A program made the translations under genes and the position numbers. Below, in pieces: positions 9,801 through 17,495 of a stretch of DNA of 64,000 bases. Position 1 is the stretch's first letter; every line of letters starts with the position of its first letter. The stretch is taken from assembly GCA_024639935.1 (NCBI GenBank), contig JAHEFZ010000002.1, forward strand, positions 76,145 to 140,144, given 5' to 3'. This stretch comes from Microbacteriaceae bacterium (GTDB lineage Bacteria > Actinomycetota > Actinomycetes > Actinomycetales > Microbacteriaceae). Below the pieces are notes generated by a model that saw only the letters and a program-made list of their open reading frames with translations, ran no database searches and was not told where the DNA came from.

Positions 9801-10516
9801 ACGGTGCGCAAACCGTCATTGACGAATTCATTTCGTCGTCAGAACAGAAGTGGGGGCAGAACTCGGGTCTCGTCCTATTGCTCCCCCACGGATACGAAGG
9901 TCAGGGTCCGGACCATTCGTCGGCACGTATCGAGCGTTACCTGCAGATGGCCGCCGAAGGCAATATGACCATCGCACGCCCGTCGACACCGGCGTCGTAT
10001 TTCCACCTGCTGCGTCGCCAGGCCTACGCCCAGCCTCAACGACCTCTTATTGTCTTCACACCGAAGGCGATGTTGCGTCTTCGCGGTGCGACAAGTACCG
10101 TTGACGACTTCACGACCGGAACATTCCAGCCTGTTCTGGACGATTCTACAATTTCTGGTAAATCGCGCCGTGTTCTTCTGCACTCGGGAAAAATACATTA
10201 TGACCTCCTCGCTGAGCGCGACAAGCGCGGCGTACCCGACGTTGCGCTGGTCCGACTGGAACAGTATTACCCGTTCCCCGAGGAACAATTGCGAGCAGTT
10301 GTTGACCGGCACGACGGTGCTGATCTTGTCTGGGTTCAAGACGAACCCGAGAACCAGGGAGCGTGGCCGTTTATCGCGCTCGAAATGCGTCGCCTCGGGC
10401 TTGACAACGTGCGAGTCGTCTCGCGCGCGGCATCGGCGTCTCCGGCAACCGGGTCATCCGCGCGCTCTGCCGAGGAACATGTCGCCGTGATGGACGGTGC
10501 GTTTGCGGGACTCTAA
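6854..10516 (+). CDS. kgd: multifunctional 2-oxoglutarate dehydrogenase/decarboxylase
   Basis: Actinobacterial fusion (1220 aa) of a succinyltransferase-like E2 domain with the thiamine-diphosphate E1o, working in the TCA cycle. The chain begins with an E1o N-terminal helix (FGANDWLVEEMYEAW), followed by a Pro/Ala-rich linker without a lipoyl domain. The E2 catalytic domain ends in TYDHRVIQGAGSGEF (active His). The E1o follows: GMAHRGRLNVLANI, HGDAAMAGQGVV, VVANNQVGFTT, and QDEPENQGAW near the end. GTG at 6854 is the likely start because the ADDFGxNxWLV segment should sit near the N-terminus. Family knowledge: lipoyl groups are supplied in trans by the pyruvate dehydrogenase E2, and GarA-type FHA proteins regulate the enzyme. 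No such gene lies here. Confidence 0.96.
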   Translation: MSSDGTTDLSADDFGANDWLVEEMYEAWVKDPSSVDASWIPALTKYAKKLAGDSATPRASAVVEPAPFDPNVTGPITALQPASRTTSAAPSETPIPAQAPGTSRPSDSTDENSVTALKGMPKALAANMDASLTVPTATSVRTIPAKLMIDNRIVINNHLGRTRGGKVSFTHIIGWAMIRALKSFPSQNVFYDEPDGAPSLVVPAHINLGLAIDVPKPDGSRALLVPGIKKAEQMGFADFLEAYEDVVARARANKLTADDFAGNSVSLTNPGGIGTVHSVPRLMRGQGCIIGAGALDYPAEFQGSSEKVLFDLGISKTITLTSTYDHRVIQGAGSGEFLKIIHGLLIGDEGFYEDIFAALRIPYKPIRWSQDIKVDVSDEINKTARVQELVDAYRVRGHRMADIDPLQYQQRSHPDLEIENHGLTFWDLDREFVVGGLAGRRTMLLREVLGLMRDSYCRTVGIEYTHLQDPEQRAWFQEMLEQPYQKPTHDEQMRILDRLNQAEAFETFLQTKYVGQKRFSLEGGESVIALLDEIIQDAADFELDEVDIGMAHRGRLNVLANIAGKTYGQIFREFEGTTDTSTVQGSGDVKYHLGTKGEFVTAKGLKIPVYLAANPSHLEAVNGVLEGIVRAKQDHKPIASFTVLPILVHGDAAMAGQGVVIETLQMAQLRGYRTGGTIHVVANNQVGFTTLPKDSRTSLYSTDVAKSIQAPIFHVNGDDPEAVVRVAKLAVDYRQKFKHDVVIDVVCYRRRGHNEGDDPSMTQPLMYNLIEAKRSVRTLYAESLVGRGDITQEEYDKVQTRFLALLENAFADTHEDDDPSAGVSSGPATAAQIQRHPQSTGVDVSVVHRIGDAHGAPPEGFTVHPKLEQLLAKRIDMSRNGDIDWGFGELLALGSLLLEGKKVRFAGQDSRRGTFVQRHAVFHDRVNGQEWLPLANLADNQGRFYIYDSLLSEYAAMAYEYGYTVGNPDALVLWEAQFGDFANGAQTVIDEFISSSEQKWGQNSGLVLLLPHGYEGQGPDHSSARIERYLQMAAEGNMTIARPSTPASYFHLLRRQAYAQPQRPLIVFTPKAMLRLRGATSTVDDFTTGTFQPVLDDSTISGKSRRVLLHSGKIHYDLLAERDKRGVPDVALVRLEQYYPFPEEQLRAVVDRHDGADLVWVQDEPENQGAWPFIALEMRRLGLDNVRVVSRAASASPATGSSARSAEEHVAVMDGAFAGL

Positions 10517-10537
10517 CGAGCCCCGCACGGCGTCAGC

Positions 10538-10795
10538 CTATGCGTCAACAATTCCGTTCTGATTTTTTAGCGAATCAAGAATTGACATTCGCAGGCTGTC
10601 CGGAGCGGGCTCCGCGCATGCCGCTCTGAAACGATCCGTCAATTTCTCCAGCACAACAATTTCTGCTTGACAGCTCTCACACGACTCACAGTGGGCTCTG
10701 ACATCGCCACATTCGAGTTCTGTCAATTCACGGTCGATGAGGATACCCATCCGCGCCCGGGCTGATTCGCAGCCACAATCGCGATTCATGTCCAT
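10538..10795 (-). CDS. rsrA: zinc-binding redox anti-sigma factor, RsrA type
   Basis: Small cytoplasmic ZAS-family anti-sigma factor (85 aa). The zinc/redox motif is seen as HCESCESC in the middle, plus an N-terminal Cys pair (CGC) that completes the usual ligand set. Disulfide stress releases zinc and frees the sigma factor. Its ATG shares one base with the sigR stop codon (TAATG), a typical translational coupling that keeps both at matched levels. A second in-frame ATG two codons later is an equally possible start. Confidence 0.9.
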   Translation of the reverse strand: MDMNRDCGCESARARMGILIDRELTELECGDVRAHCESCESCQAEIVVLEKLTDRFRAACAEPAPDSLRMSILDSLKNQNGIVDA

Positions 10796-11451
10796 TAGAT
10801 TCCCATTTCTTTCTTGTGCCTGAGTACGAGTTCTTTGAGGATGGCGCGACCACGGTTCACGCGGGTAAGCATCGTGTTGAGAGGTACCCCCACCTTGTCG
10901 GCAGCATCGTGGTAGGGCATTTCTTCGAGAATGACCAGTTTGAGCGCCGACCGAAAGGGTTCGCGCACTTCGTCAAACAAGGCACGAATCTCGTCGAACG
11001 TGACCGATTCAATCACGGTACTCTCGGCGCTTCGCGCATAGTAGGCGGGAGCATCCATGACGATGCCCATGTCACCAAAATATAGCGGCTCGTTCTTTTC
11101 CTTGCGACGAAGGTTGTAAGCCGTATTGGTGATGATCTTTTTGAGCCACCCCAACGCATAAGTCCCCTGCGTGTACTTGTCCCAGTTCTGGTACGCCTTG
11201 CCCATCGCGGTCTGCAGGACATCCTTCACCTGTTGTTTGGACAGGTTTAGGCGGTCGATTTCGTAGACGGTGTGGTGGTAAAGACGCGGGTACACCGAGT
11301 TGTACACCTCTTCGAACGAGCCCCGATTGACGTAGTTTGTCTCGATTTCGGATGTGTCCCATTCGAGAGACCCGGGGATGAGGATTTCCTCGGCGTTCGC
11401 TTGTTCGCCGCGAAGGATGTCGTTGTCCTCGGGCTCGTCGTGTGTAACCAT
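10795..11451 (-). CDS. sigR: ECF sigma factor of the thiol-oxidative stress response (SigR/SigH)
   Basis: Group-4 sigma factor (218 aa from the ATG at 11451). Region 2 lies near residues 40-110 (FEEVYNSVYPRLYHHTVYE through WLKKIITNTAYN). Region 4 is near the C-terminus, with the helix-turn-helix MPYHDAADKVGVPLNTMLTR. Cotranscription with rsrA identifies it as the SigR/SigH type that controls thioredoxin and mycothiol genes. A perfect SigR-class promoter lies 68-94 bases upstream (11519-11545), indicating positive autoregulation. The start is uncertain: the only good Shine-Dalgarno (AAGGAG at 11473-11478) is 21 bases from this ATG and ideally spaced for an ATA codon at 11464-11466. Confidence 0.92.
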   Translation of the reverse strand: MVTHDEPEDNDILRGEQANAEEILIPGSLEWDTSEIETNYVNRGSFEEVYNSVYPRLYHHTVYEIDRLNLSKQQVKDVLQTAMGKAYQNWDKYTQGTYALGWLKKIITNTAYNLRRKEKNEPLYFGDMGIVMDAPAYYARSAESTVIESVTFDEIRALFDEVREPFRSALKLVILEEMPYHDAADKVGVPLNTMLTRVNRGRAILKELVLRHKKEMGI

Positions 11452-11518
11452 CGTTCGTGATTCTATGGCGTTCTCCTTTTCTTCTGCCCTTGTGGGGCCG
11501 TTCCTCGCGTAGAGTCGA

Positions 11519-11545
11519 AACCAATGACGTCCCGCGTTTATTCCC
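11519..11545 (-). promoter_or_regulatory. SigR/SigH-type autoregulatory promoter
   Basis: On the minus strand GGGAAT (11540-11545) is followed by exactly 18 bases and GTT (11519-11521), matching the GGGAAT-N18-GTT consensus of SigR/SigH promoters. Transcription would start near 11511 and read through an AAGGAG site into sigR. The element straddles the ATG of divergent aroA (11524). Confidence 0.8.
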
Positions 11546-12846
11546 GAGAGAGCGAAAAATGGGTCGCGCCACGCGCAACCACTCCGCTCCGCGCGGTGGT
11601 TCCTATCCCCGGTAGCAAAAGCCTCACCAACCGCGAGTTGGTTCTGGCCGCACTGTCCGATAGCCCGTCGGTGATTCACCGCCCACTTCGATCGCGAGAT
11701 TCGGCCCTCATGGTGGCTGCCCTCGGTCAACTCGGTGTTGAGTGTCGTGACAGTTTAGGTGAGGGGTCGGACACGTTACTGGTCTCGCCGTCGCCACTTG
11801 CCGGTGGTGTCTCGATTGACTGCGGTCTGGCGGGAACAGTGATGCGATTTGTGCCTCCGATCGCGGCGCTGGCTGAGGGAATCGTGACGTTCGACGGCGA
11901 TGATGGCGCGCGGCTCCGCCCGATGGCGACGACAATCGACAGCCTTCGAAAGTTGGGCGTCGAGGTCAACGATGACGGCCGCGGAACTTTGCCCTTCACT
12001 GTTCACGGAACGGGTCACGTGGTCGGTGGGGACTTGTCCATTGATGCCTCGCAGTCGAGCCAGTTTGTTTCCGGATTGCTCCTCGCTAGCGCGCGATTCA
12101 CCAACGGCCTGACACTGCGACACACCGGCAATGCCCTTCCCTCGATGCCCCACATCGAGATGACCGTCGCCTGCCTTCGAGCCCGCGGGGTAGCCGTCAC
12201 CGAGCCAGAACGGGGGGTCTGGCGCGTTGAGCCCGGGCCGATCTCGGGGATTGAAATCGACATGGAACCCGATCTTTCCAATGCGGCGCCGTTCCTCGTG
12301 GCAGCACTCATTGCCGGGGGAACCGTCACGATTCCTCATTGGCCGATCACCACGACTCAAGTCGGAGACGACCTCGGCGTTTACATCGAACAATTCGGTG
12401 GAACGATGACACGGGACAATCGAGGGCTCACCATCGATGGCGGAGCGGGGATCCTCGGCGGGCTTTCGCTTCGTGGGGTCACTCTGGACCTCTCGACAGG
12501 CGGCGAACTTGCCCCGTCACTCATCGCACTCGCCGCACTGGCCTCGACACCATCGACCTTCACGGGTATCGCGCACCTTCGCGGACACGAGACGGACCGA
12601 CTACACGCGCTCGTGACGGAAATCAACCGCCTCGGCGGCAAAGCCACGGAATTGCCCGACGGTGTTCACATTGACCCTGCGATCCTGCATGGCGGACCGT
12701 GGCAAAGCTATCACGACCATCGCATGGCGACCGCGGGCGCAATTATCGGTCTGGCCGTCGACGGTGTCGACGTGGACGATATTGGCACAACGGCGAAGAC
12801 GCTTCCTGAATTCCCTGCAATGTGGACCGCGATGCTTGAGTCATGA
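11524..12846 (+). CDS. aroA: 3-phosphoshikimate 1-carboxyvinyltransferase (EPSP synthase)
   Basis: Sixth step of the shikimate pathway (440 aa): joins phosphoenolpyruvate to shikimate-3-phosphate. Key motifs are PGSKSLTNRELVLAAL near residue 35, the second-domain GTVMRFVPPIAAL with DGDDGARLRPM, DASQSSQFVSGLLLASARF, and the C-terminal YHDHRMATAGAIIGLA, all with the expected Lys, Arg and His residues. It overlaps rsgA by ATGA, so the two are cotranscribed. Placing the start at 11524 puts the ATG inside the divergent sigR promoter; the next in-frame ATG lies well inside the enzyme core, so 11524 is preferred. The unusual juxtaposition may couple aroA and sigR transcription. Confidence 0.95.
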   Translation: MTSRVYSRESEKWVAPRATTPLRAVVPIPGSKSLTNRELVLAALSDSPSVIHRPLRSRDSALMVAALGQLGVECRDSLGEGSDTLLVSPSPLAGGVSIDCGLAGTVMRFVPPIAALAEGIVTFDGDDGARLRPMATTIDSLRKLGVEVNDDGRGTLPFTVHGTGHVVGGDLSIDASQSSQFVSGLLLASARFTNGLTLRHTGNALPSMPHIEMTVACLRARGVAVTEPERGVWRVEPGPISGIEIDMEPDLSNAAPFLVAALIAGGTVTIPHWPITTTQVGDDLGVYIEQFGGTMTRDNRGLTIDGGAGILGGLSLRGVTLDLSTGGELAPSLIALAALASTPSTFTGIAHLRGHETDRLHALVTEINRLGGKATELPDGVHIDPAILHGGPWQSYHDHRMATAGAIIGLAVDGVDVDDIGTTAKTLPEFPAMWTAMLES

Positions 12847-13871
12847 CGTGGCTGCCGGAGGACGCTGACCGCTTCGACGATTACGACGAGACGGCCGCGA
12901 AATTGCGCCCGCCTAAAAGAGGCAGTAAGCCGCGCACGAAGAATCGGCCGGCCCACGACGATTCAATTCAGGCGCGGGTCATCACTGTTGACCGAGGTCG
13001 ATATCTGACGCTCGCCGATGAGGGAACCGCCACGGAGCGCGAAATCATCACCAAGCGGGCCCGAGAACTGTCGCGGACTCCTATTGTCACCGGCGACCTC
13101 GTGGACATCGTCGGTGACACGACCGGGGGTGACGGCACACTCGCCAGAATCGTGCGAGTAGTACCACGGACGACGGTGTTGAGACGTTCAGCGGACGACA
13201 GTGACACCGTCGAACGAATGATCGTGGCCAACGCCGATCGAATGCTGATTGTTGTCGCGGCGGCAAACCCCGCGCCACGTCAACGCCTGGTGGACCGATA
13301 CATGGTCGCCGCATTTGACGCCGGAATAATGCCGATTCTCTGCGTGACCAAGACTGATCTCGCCGATCCGACAGAATTCCTCGCTCATTTTCGTAGCCTC
13401 AACATACCCGTCGTGACGTCGCGTTCGGATTCCCCCCCGCTCGCGGAATTGACGGAGTTACTCGTCGGACACACCACGGTCGCGGTCGGCCATTCGGGGG
13501 TGGGGAAATCAACTTTGGTCAACGCCGTGATTCCCAGTGCGCAGCGTGCTGTTGGTGTCGTCAACGATGTGACAGGTCGCGGCAGACACACCTCGTCCTC
13601 GACCGCATCGTTCCGCTTCCCCGGTGGCGGGTGGCTCATCGACACCCCGGGGGTCCGGTCATTCGGGCTGGGTCACGTTCGACCGGAATCCGTTCTCGCG
13701 GCGTTCACCGATCTGGCTGAAATTGCCGAGGACTGCCCGCGCGGGTGTAACCACTTCGACGCGGACTGCGCGATGGTCGACGCCGTTTCGACTGACTCAC
13801 TCGGCCCGGAAGGGGCGGCGCGGCTCGATTCGGTTCAGCGATTAATTCGGTCGCTCGATTCCGTGGCGTAA
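12843..13871 (+). CDS. rsgA: ribosome small-subunit-dependent GTPase A
   Basis: Circularly permuted GTPase (342 aa) that assists late 30S subunit maturation. An OB fold (about residues 35-105) precedes the permuted G domain with G4 TKTD near residue 165, G1 GHSGVGKST near residue 215, and G3 DTPGVRSFGL near residue 265. The C-terminal zinc site CPRGCNHFDADC has the cysteine-histidine spacing usual in actinobacteria. The N-terminus is acidic/basic low-complexity. The start overlaps the aroA stop (ATGA), so translation is probably coupled, and hisN follows after 9 bases. Confidence 0.94.
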   Translation: MTWLPEDADRFDDYDETAAKLRPPKRGSKPRTKNRPAHDDSIQARVITVDRGRYLTLADEGTATEREIITKRARELSRTPIVTGDLVDIVGDTTGGDGTLARIVRVVPRTTVLRRSADDSDTVERMIVANADRMLIVVAAANPAPRQRLVDRYMVAAFDAGIMPILCVTKTDLADPTEFLAHFRSLNIPVVTSRSDSPPLAELTELLVGHTTVAVGHSGVGKSTLVNAVIPSAQRAVGVVNDVTGRGRHTSSSTASFRFPGGGWLIDTPGVRSFGLGHVRPESVLAAFTDLAEIAEDCPRGCNHFDADCAMVDAVSTDSLGPEGAARLDSVQRLIRSLDSVA

Positions 13872-13880
13872 CCTGACAGC

Positions 13881-14681
13881 GTGACCATTACCGTTCAAGA
13901 TGACCTCGCTCTCGCACGTTCGCTCGCCGCAATGGCTGATCTGGTGTCGATGAGACGTTATGAATCTCAGGATTTCACCGTCACCACAAAGCCCGACCAA
14001 ACACCTGTCACCGAAGCCGACCGCGAAGTTGAACACGCGATTCGTGAGGGAATCAGCGCAGCCCGACCCGATGATGCGATCCTGGGCGAAGAATTCGGCG
14101 CCACCGGCCATCAGGACGGTGAGCACCGCCCCCATCGCCAATGGATTATCGACCCGATTGACGGCACCGCGAACTTCCTGCGTCGCGTGCCGATTTGGGG
14201 GACCCTGATTGCGCTCGCGATCGACGGCGTGCCGGTCGTTGGCGTCGTATCCGCACCCGCTCTGGGACAACGCTGGTGGGGTGCTCAAAACCTCGGAGCA
14301 TACACTCAGCGCGCCGGAAAGCACGAAGAGCGCATCGCGGTGAGCGCCATTGCTTCTCTTGACGACGCCGTCGTTTCCTACAATTCTTTGCCGGGTTGGA
14401 TCGACGCGGGTCGCGGCGACCAAGTGATTTCACTCGCGACATCGGCGTGGCGAGCGCGAGCCATCGGTGACATGTGGGCCTACATGCTGGTCGCCGAAGG
14501 CGCAATCGATGTCGCAACCGAATGCGGGCTTCAGCCCTATGACATGGCGGCTCTCATTCCGATTGTCGAAGAGGCCGGAGGTCGTTTCACTGATATCGAC
14601 GGACGCGACGGTCCCTGGCACGGCACGGCGTGCGCCACCAACGGACATGTGCACGACGCAGTTCTTTACACCCTTCGGTAG
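13881..14681 (+). CDS. hisN: histidinol-phosphatase, inositol monophosphatase family
   Basis: Mg-dependent phosphatase (266 aa). Metal ligands are seen in GEEFG near residue 73 and IDPIDGTANF near residue 92, and in the C-terminal GLQPYDMAALIPIVEEAGG. Actinobacterial members that lie beside aroA/rsgA are usually annotated HisN, which removes phosphate from histidinol phosphate in histidine synthesis. The family also contains inositol-1-phosphatases, so the substrate is assigned by context rather than by sequence. Starts with GTG, 9 bases after rsgA. Confidence 0.85.
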   Translation: MTITVQDDLALARSLAAMADLVSMRRYESQDFTVTTKPDQTPVTEADREVEHAIREGISAARPDDAILGEEFGATGHQDGEHRPHRQWIIDPIDGTANFLRRVPIWGTLIALAIDGVPVVGVVSAPALGQRWWGAQNLGAYTQRAGKHEERIAVSAIASLDDAVVSYNSLPGWIDAGRGDQVISLATSAWRARAIGDMWAYMLVAEGAIDVATECGLQPYDMAALIPIVEEAGGRFTDIDGRDGPWHGTACATNGHVHDAVLYTLR

Positions 14682-14687
14682 TCTTGC

Positions 14688-15209
14688 GTGGTGCCCGCTT
14701 TCCCGCTCTTGACCCTTGGACGTGCCACTGTTTCGATTATCGCCGCGGTGTCGCTGACAGGATGCACGATGATTTCGACACTCGTCGACACCTATGGTGG
14801 CGCACCCAGTCCTGTCGTGACGCCCTCGACCACGCCCACATTCCCACCAAGCGGGATTGTCGAATTGTCCGTCGGTGACTGCCTCGATCAGACAAACCTA
14901 GAAGACGGAATCAACGCCTCTGATCCCATCGTTGAATGCGCTTCCGAACACGACCTAGAAGTTTTCGCATCTTTGACATTTGACGGTACCGCGTACCCCT
15001 CGGTAGAAGACCTGGTGAGCTTTGGTAGTAAAGGCTGTTCCGTTGAATTCAAGAATTTTGTCGGACTCGACTTCGGCATTTCGGCCTTGGACTTTAAGTT
15101 CTATTACCCCACGGAATCGTCGTGGTCGAATGGTGACCGCGGAGTCGATTGCGTCGTCTTTGATCCGACACAACGCACAACCGGAACTCTGGCAGACGCC
15201 GCGCGTTAG
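14688..15209 (+). CDS. lipoprotein with septum-formation-like domain
   Basis: Exported protein of 173 aa. A hydrophobic N-terminal segment ends in the lipobox SLTGC (Cys about residue 26), followed by a Pro/Thr/Ser linker and a Cys-containing domain (GDCLDQ, VECASEHDLEVFASL, GVDCVVF). That pattern matches the actinobacterial septum formation domain family, a name that does not prove function. Two adjacent GTG codons (14688 and 14691) could start translation. It ends by overlapping the stop of convergent galactokinase by 4 bases. Confidence 0.75.
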   Translation: MVPAFPLLTLGRATVSIIAAVSLTGCTMISTLVDTYGGAPSPVVTPSTTPTFPPSGIVELSVGDCLDQTNLEDGINASDPIVECASEHDLEVFASLTFDGTAYPSVEDLVSFGSKGCSVEFKNFVGLDFGISALDFKFYYPTESSWSNGDRGVDCVVFDPTQRTTGTLADAAR

Positions 15210-16351
15210 TAAACGCGATGCGCACCGCGCGACGGCGACACAACAAAAATTTCGGGTTCGCCCACGTGTTCATCGGTGAATGCCTGGCGAATCTTACGTT
15301 CGACGAACGACCGCAATTCCGATGGCACGAGCGCGATGGCTACTTCGCCGAGACCCCCGCCCGTCATTCGTCCCCCGAGAGCGCCGGCCCGCTGCGCCGA
15401 TTGGATCGCACGGGCACTGTTCGCGTTGCGCACATCGAAATCGTCCCTCATGGACAAGTACGACGCCACGAGAAAATCCCCGATCGCGCGCGGACCGTAG
15501 GACCATAACAATTCACATACCGCCGACACCCTTGCGTTCTCGGTGACCACGTGACGGACTCGACGATACGTTTCCTCGTCCTGAGTTTCGCGGACGCGTG
15601 GGAGGTCGTCAACCGCGAGCTCGCGCAGAGTATCGACGCCCAGTGACCCTGCAGCACGGTGACACGAGTCGCGGCGGTCGTGATTGGCTACACCGCCCGA
15701 TGAACGATGCCCATCCGAAACGATGACCATGAGCACCAATCCCGCGTCGAGAATTGAAAACGGAATCGCCGACGCTTCGGATAGCTGACAGTCCACGAGC
15801 ACCGCCGCGTCTGCCTCCCCGAACATCGCTGTCGCTGAGTCGACTATCGTGGTCGGTTTGCCCAACATGTCGTGTTCTGCCCGTTGGCAGGCGTGAACCA
15901 AATCCATTCGCCCCAGGTCGATTTCCCATAGGTCGTTTAGCGCAACAGCGACGGCGCAGGCGATTGCCGAGGGGGCTCCAAAATCGAGTTCGTCGGGAAT
16001 TTCCGAATCGATCACGATGTCCAATCCCTGTGCTCCAGCGCGCGCGCCGCCGAGTGCCCACAACACACCGAGCGGCACTGCCGCCCAGCCGCTCACGGAC
16101 CCGGGCACACACCGCGTCAATTCAACCGTGGTGGTGTCACCGAGAGGAGAGACAACACGTACCCGACCGTCGTCCCGAAATCCGACGGCGACGACCACAC
16201 CGAGGCTGGTTGCGATGGTGAGAGACAACCCCGCGTTGTAGTCCGTGTGATCCCCGATGATGGTGACACGGCCGGGGGCGGACCAGACGCCAACCGGGTC
16301 TGCCCCAACGAACTCGGCAAACCGAGTTGTCGCCCGATCCACCAGTGTCAT
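15206..16351 (-). CDS. galactokinase-like GHMP kinase, divergent
   Basis: GHMP-superfamily protein of 381 aa, the usual galactokinase length. The sugar motif is APGRVTIIGDHTDYNAG, keeping the Arg and Asp of canonical GRVNLIGEHTDYN. The catalytic-Asp segment reads TTIVDSATAMFG, and the C-terminal GGRMTGGGLGEVAIAL matches GARMTGGGFGG. The ATP-binding GLSSSA loop, however, is replaced by DFGAPSAIACAVAVAL, which has lost the glycine/serine run. No galT or galE is nearby. It may be an active but diverged sugar kinase, or a weakened paralogue. ATG at 16351 is preferred over one 21 codons upstream, which would overlap the desaturase gene. Confidence 0.7.
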   Translation of the reverse strand: MTLVDRATTRFAEFVGADPVGVWSAPGRVTIIGDHTDYNAGLSLTIATSLGVVVAVGFRDDGRVRVVSPLGDTTTVELTRCVPGSVSGWAAVPLGVLWALGGARAGAQGLDIVIDSEIPDELDFGAPSAIACAVAVALNDLWEIDLGRMDLVHACQRAEHDMLGKPTTIVDSATAMFGEADAAVLVDCQLSEASAIPFSILDAGLVLMVIVSDGHRSSGGVANHDRRDSCHRAAGSLGVDTLRELAVDDLPRVRETQDEETYRRVRHVVTENARVSAVCELLWSYGPRAIGDFLVASYLSMRDDFDVRNANSARAIQSAQRAGALGGRMTGGGLGEVAIALVPSELRSFVERKIRQAFTDEHVGEPEIFVVSPSRGAHRVY

Positions 16352-16361
16352 GCCCGGAAAA

Positions 16362-17450
16362 TTACCAGCGGGGTCGCAGGTCCGCAACCATCGGACAGAC
16401 GAACGGGTCAGCATTGTTACTCAGTCCGACCTTGTTCAAATAGACGATGATTGCCTTATAGGACGACATGAGGTTCATCTCGACCAGTGTGATGTTTTTG
16501 TCGGCGCAGTACGCAAGAACGATGCCGTGTGCGCGCTTGAGGTTCGGACGTGCCATCGACGGGAAGAGGTGGTGTTCCACCTGATAGTTGAGTCCGCCCA
16601 TGAGGTTGTCCTTGAGCCAGCTACCGCGAATGTTCCTGCTTGTCAGAACCTGTCGTTCGAAAAAGTCGAGCTTTGCGTCGCGCGGAACGAGGGGCATTCC
16701 CTTGTGGTTCGGCGCGAACGCTGCACCCATGAAGAACCCGAAGATCATCATCATGAAAATCCAGAGTGCGATAGCCCACAGCCAACCGAACATGAGCCCC
16801 ATGATCACGTAGGGCGCCGTCTGCCGAACCACCATCAACGAGAACTCAAGGAGGCGAATCCCGATCGGCCGATCCGTCCGACGCAACGCCGAAAACGAGT
16901 CGAGCAAAAGGTCAAAGCCGGTCAAAAACAACAAAGCGGGGAACAGATAACCCTGTCGGTTCGAAATCCAACGTTCGATGCCGCGCTTCTCGTCACGTGA
17001 CTCTACGGTGAAGCTCAGGACTCTAATCGCGATGTCGGGGTCTTGCCCAATTTGATTCGGTTTCTGGTGGTGCTTGTTGTGCTTGCGCATCCAAAAACCG
17101 TAGGACAGCCCTGCGAAAAGATTCGAAAGAAGAAGTCCAGCCCAGTCGTTCCACTTGTTGTTGCGGAAAATCTGTCGGTGGGCCGCTTCGTGGGCGATGA
17201 AACCATACTGCGCACCGAGCACTCCGAGTAAGCCCGCGATCAGGAAGGCGACGCTGATGACAAGTCCGTCGTGTAGTTCGGACGCGCCTAGGAATCCACC
17301 CACAACCCACAGTCCGAGGGCAAGAGTCGAGATGACGGCGAGACGGATGACGTAAAAGCTCGGGCGTTTCGTCAAGAGTCCCGCCTCTTTGACTCGGGAG
17401 AGAAGCTCGGTGTAGTTCGACGTCAACGGGGCGAGAAGAGTTGCGCTCAT
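16362..17450 (-). CDS. membrane fatty acid desaturase
   Basis: Integral membrane di-iron acyl desaturase (362 aa). Three histidine boxes are clear: HEAAH near residue 107, HNKHH near residue 144, and QVEHH near residue 300. The QxxHH form of the third box places it with delta-6/linoleoyl-CoA-type and mycobacterial DesA3-like enzymes rather than plain delta-9 soluble enzymes. Paired hydrophobic segments lie between boxes. It probably adjusts membrane fluidity. It is followed after 10 bases by the galactokinase-like gene in the same direction. Confidence 0.9.
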   Translation of the reverse strand: MSATLLAPLTSNYTELLSRVKEAGLLTKRPSFYVIRLAVISTLALGLWVVGGFLGASELHDGLVISVAFLIAGLLGVLGAQYGFIAHEAAHRQIFRNNKWNDWAGLLLSNLFAGLSYGFWMRKHNKHHQKPNQIGQDPDIAIRVLSFTVESRDEKRGIERWISNRQGYLFPALLFLTGFDLLLDSFSALRRTDRPIGIRLLEFSLMVVRQTAPYVIMGLMFGWLWAIALWIFMMMIFGFFMGAAFAPNHKGMPLVPRDAKLDFFERQVLTSRNIRGSWLKDNLMGGLNYQVEHHLFPSMARPNLKRAHGIVLAYCADKNITLVEMNLMSSYKAIIVYLNKVGLSNNADPFVCPMVADLRPRW

Positions 17451-17495
17451 TACCCGAGTTTAGGGGTCTTTTCTATGAGCGACCCTTACAAGACC

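Noticed and set aside
17459-17493. Inverted repeat GGGTC...GACCC between chrA and the desaturase
   Set aside because: Only five base pairs with a 12-base spacer and no U-run; too weak to call a terminator.
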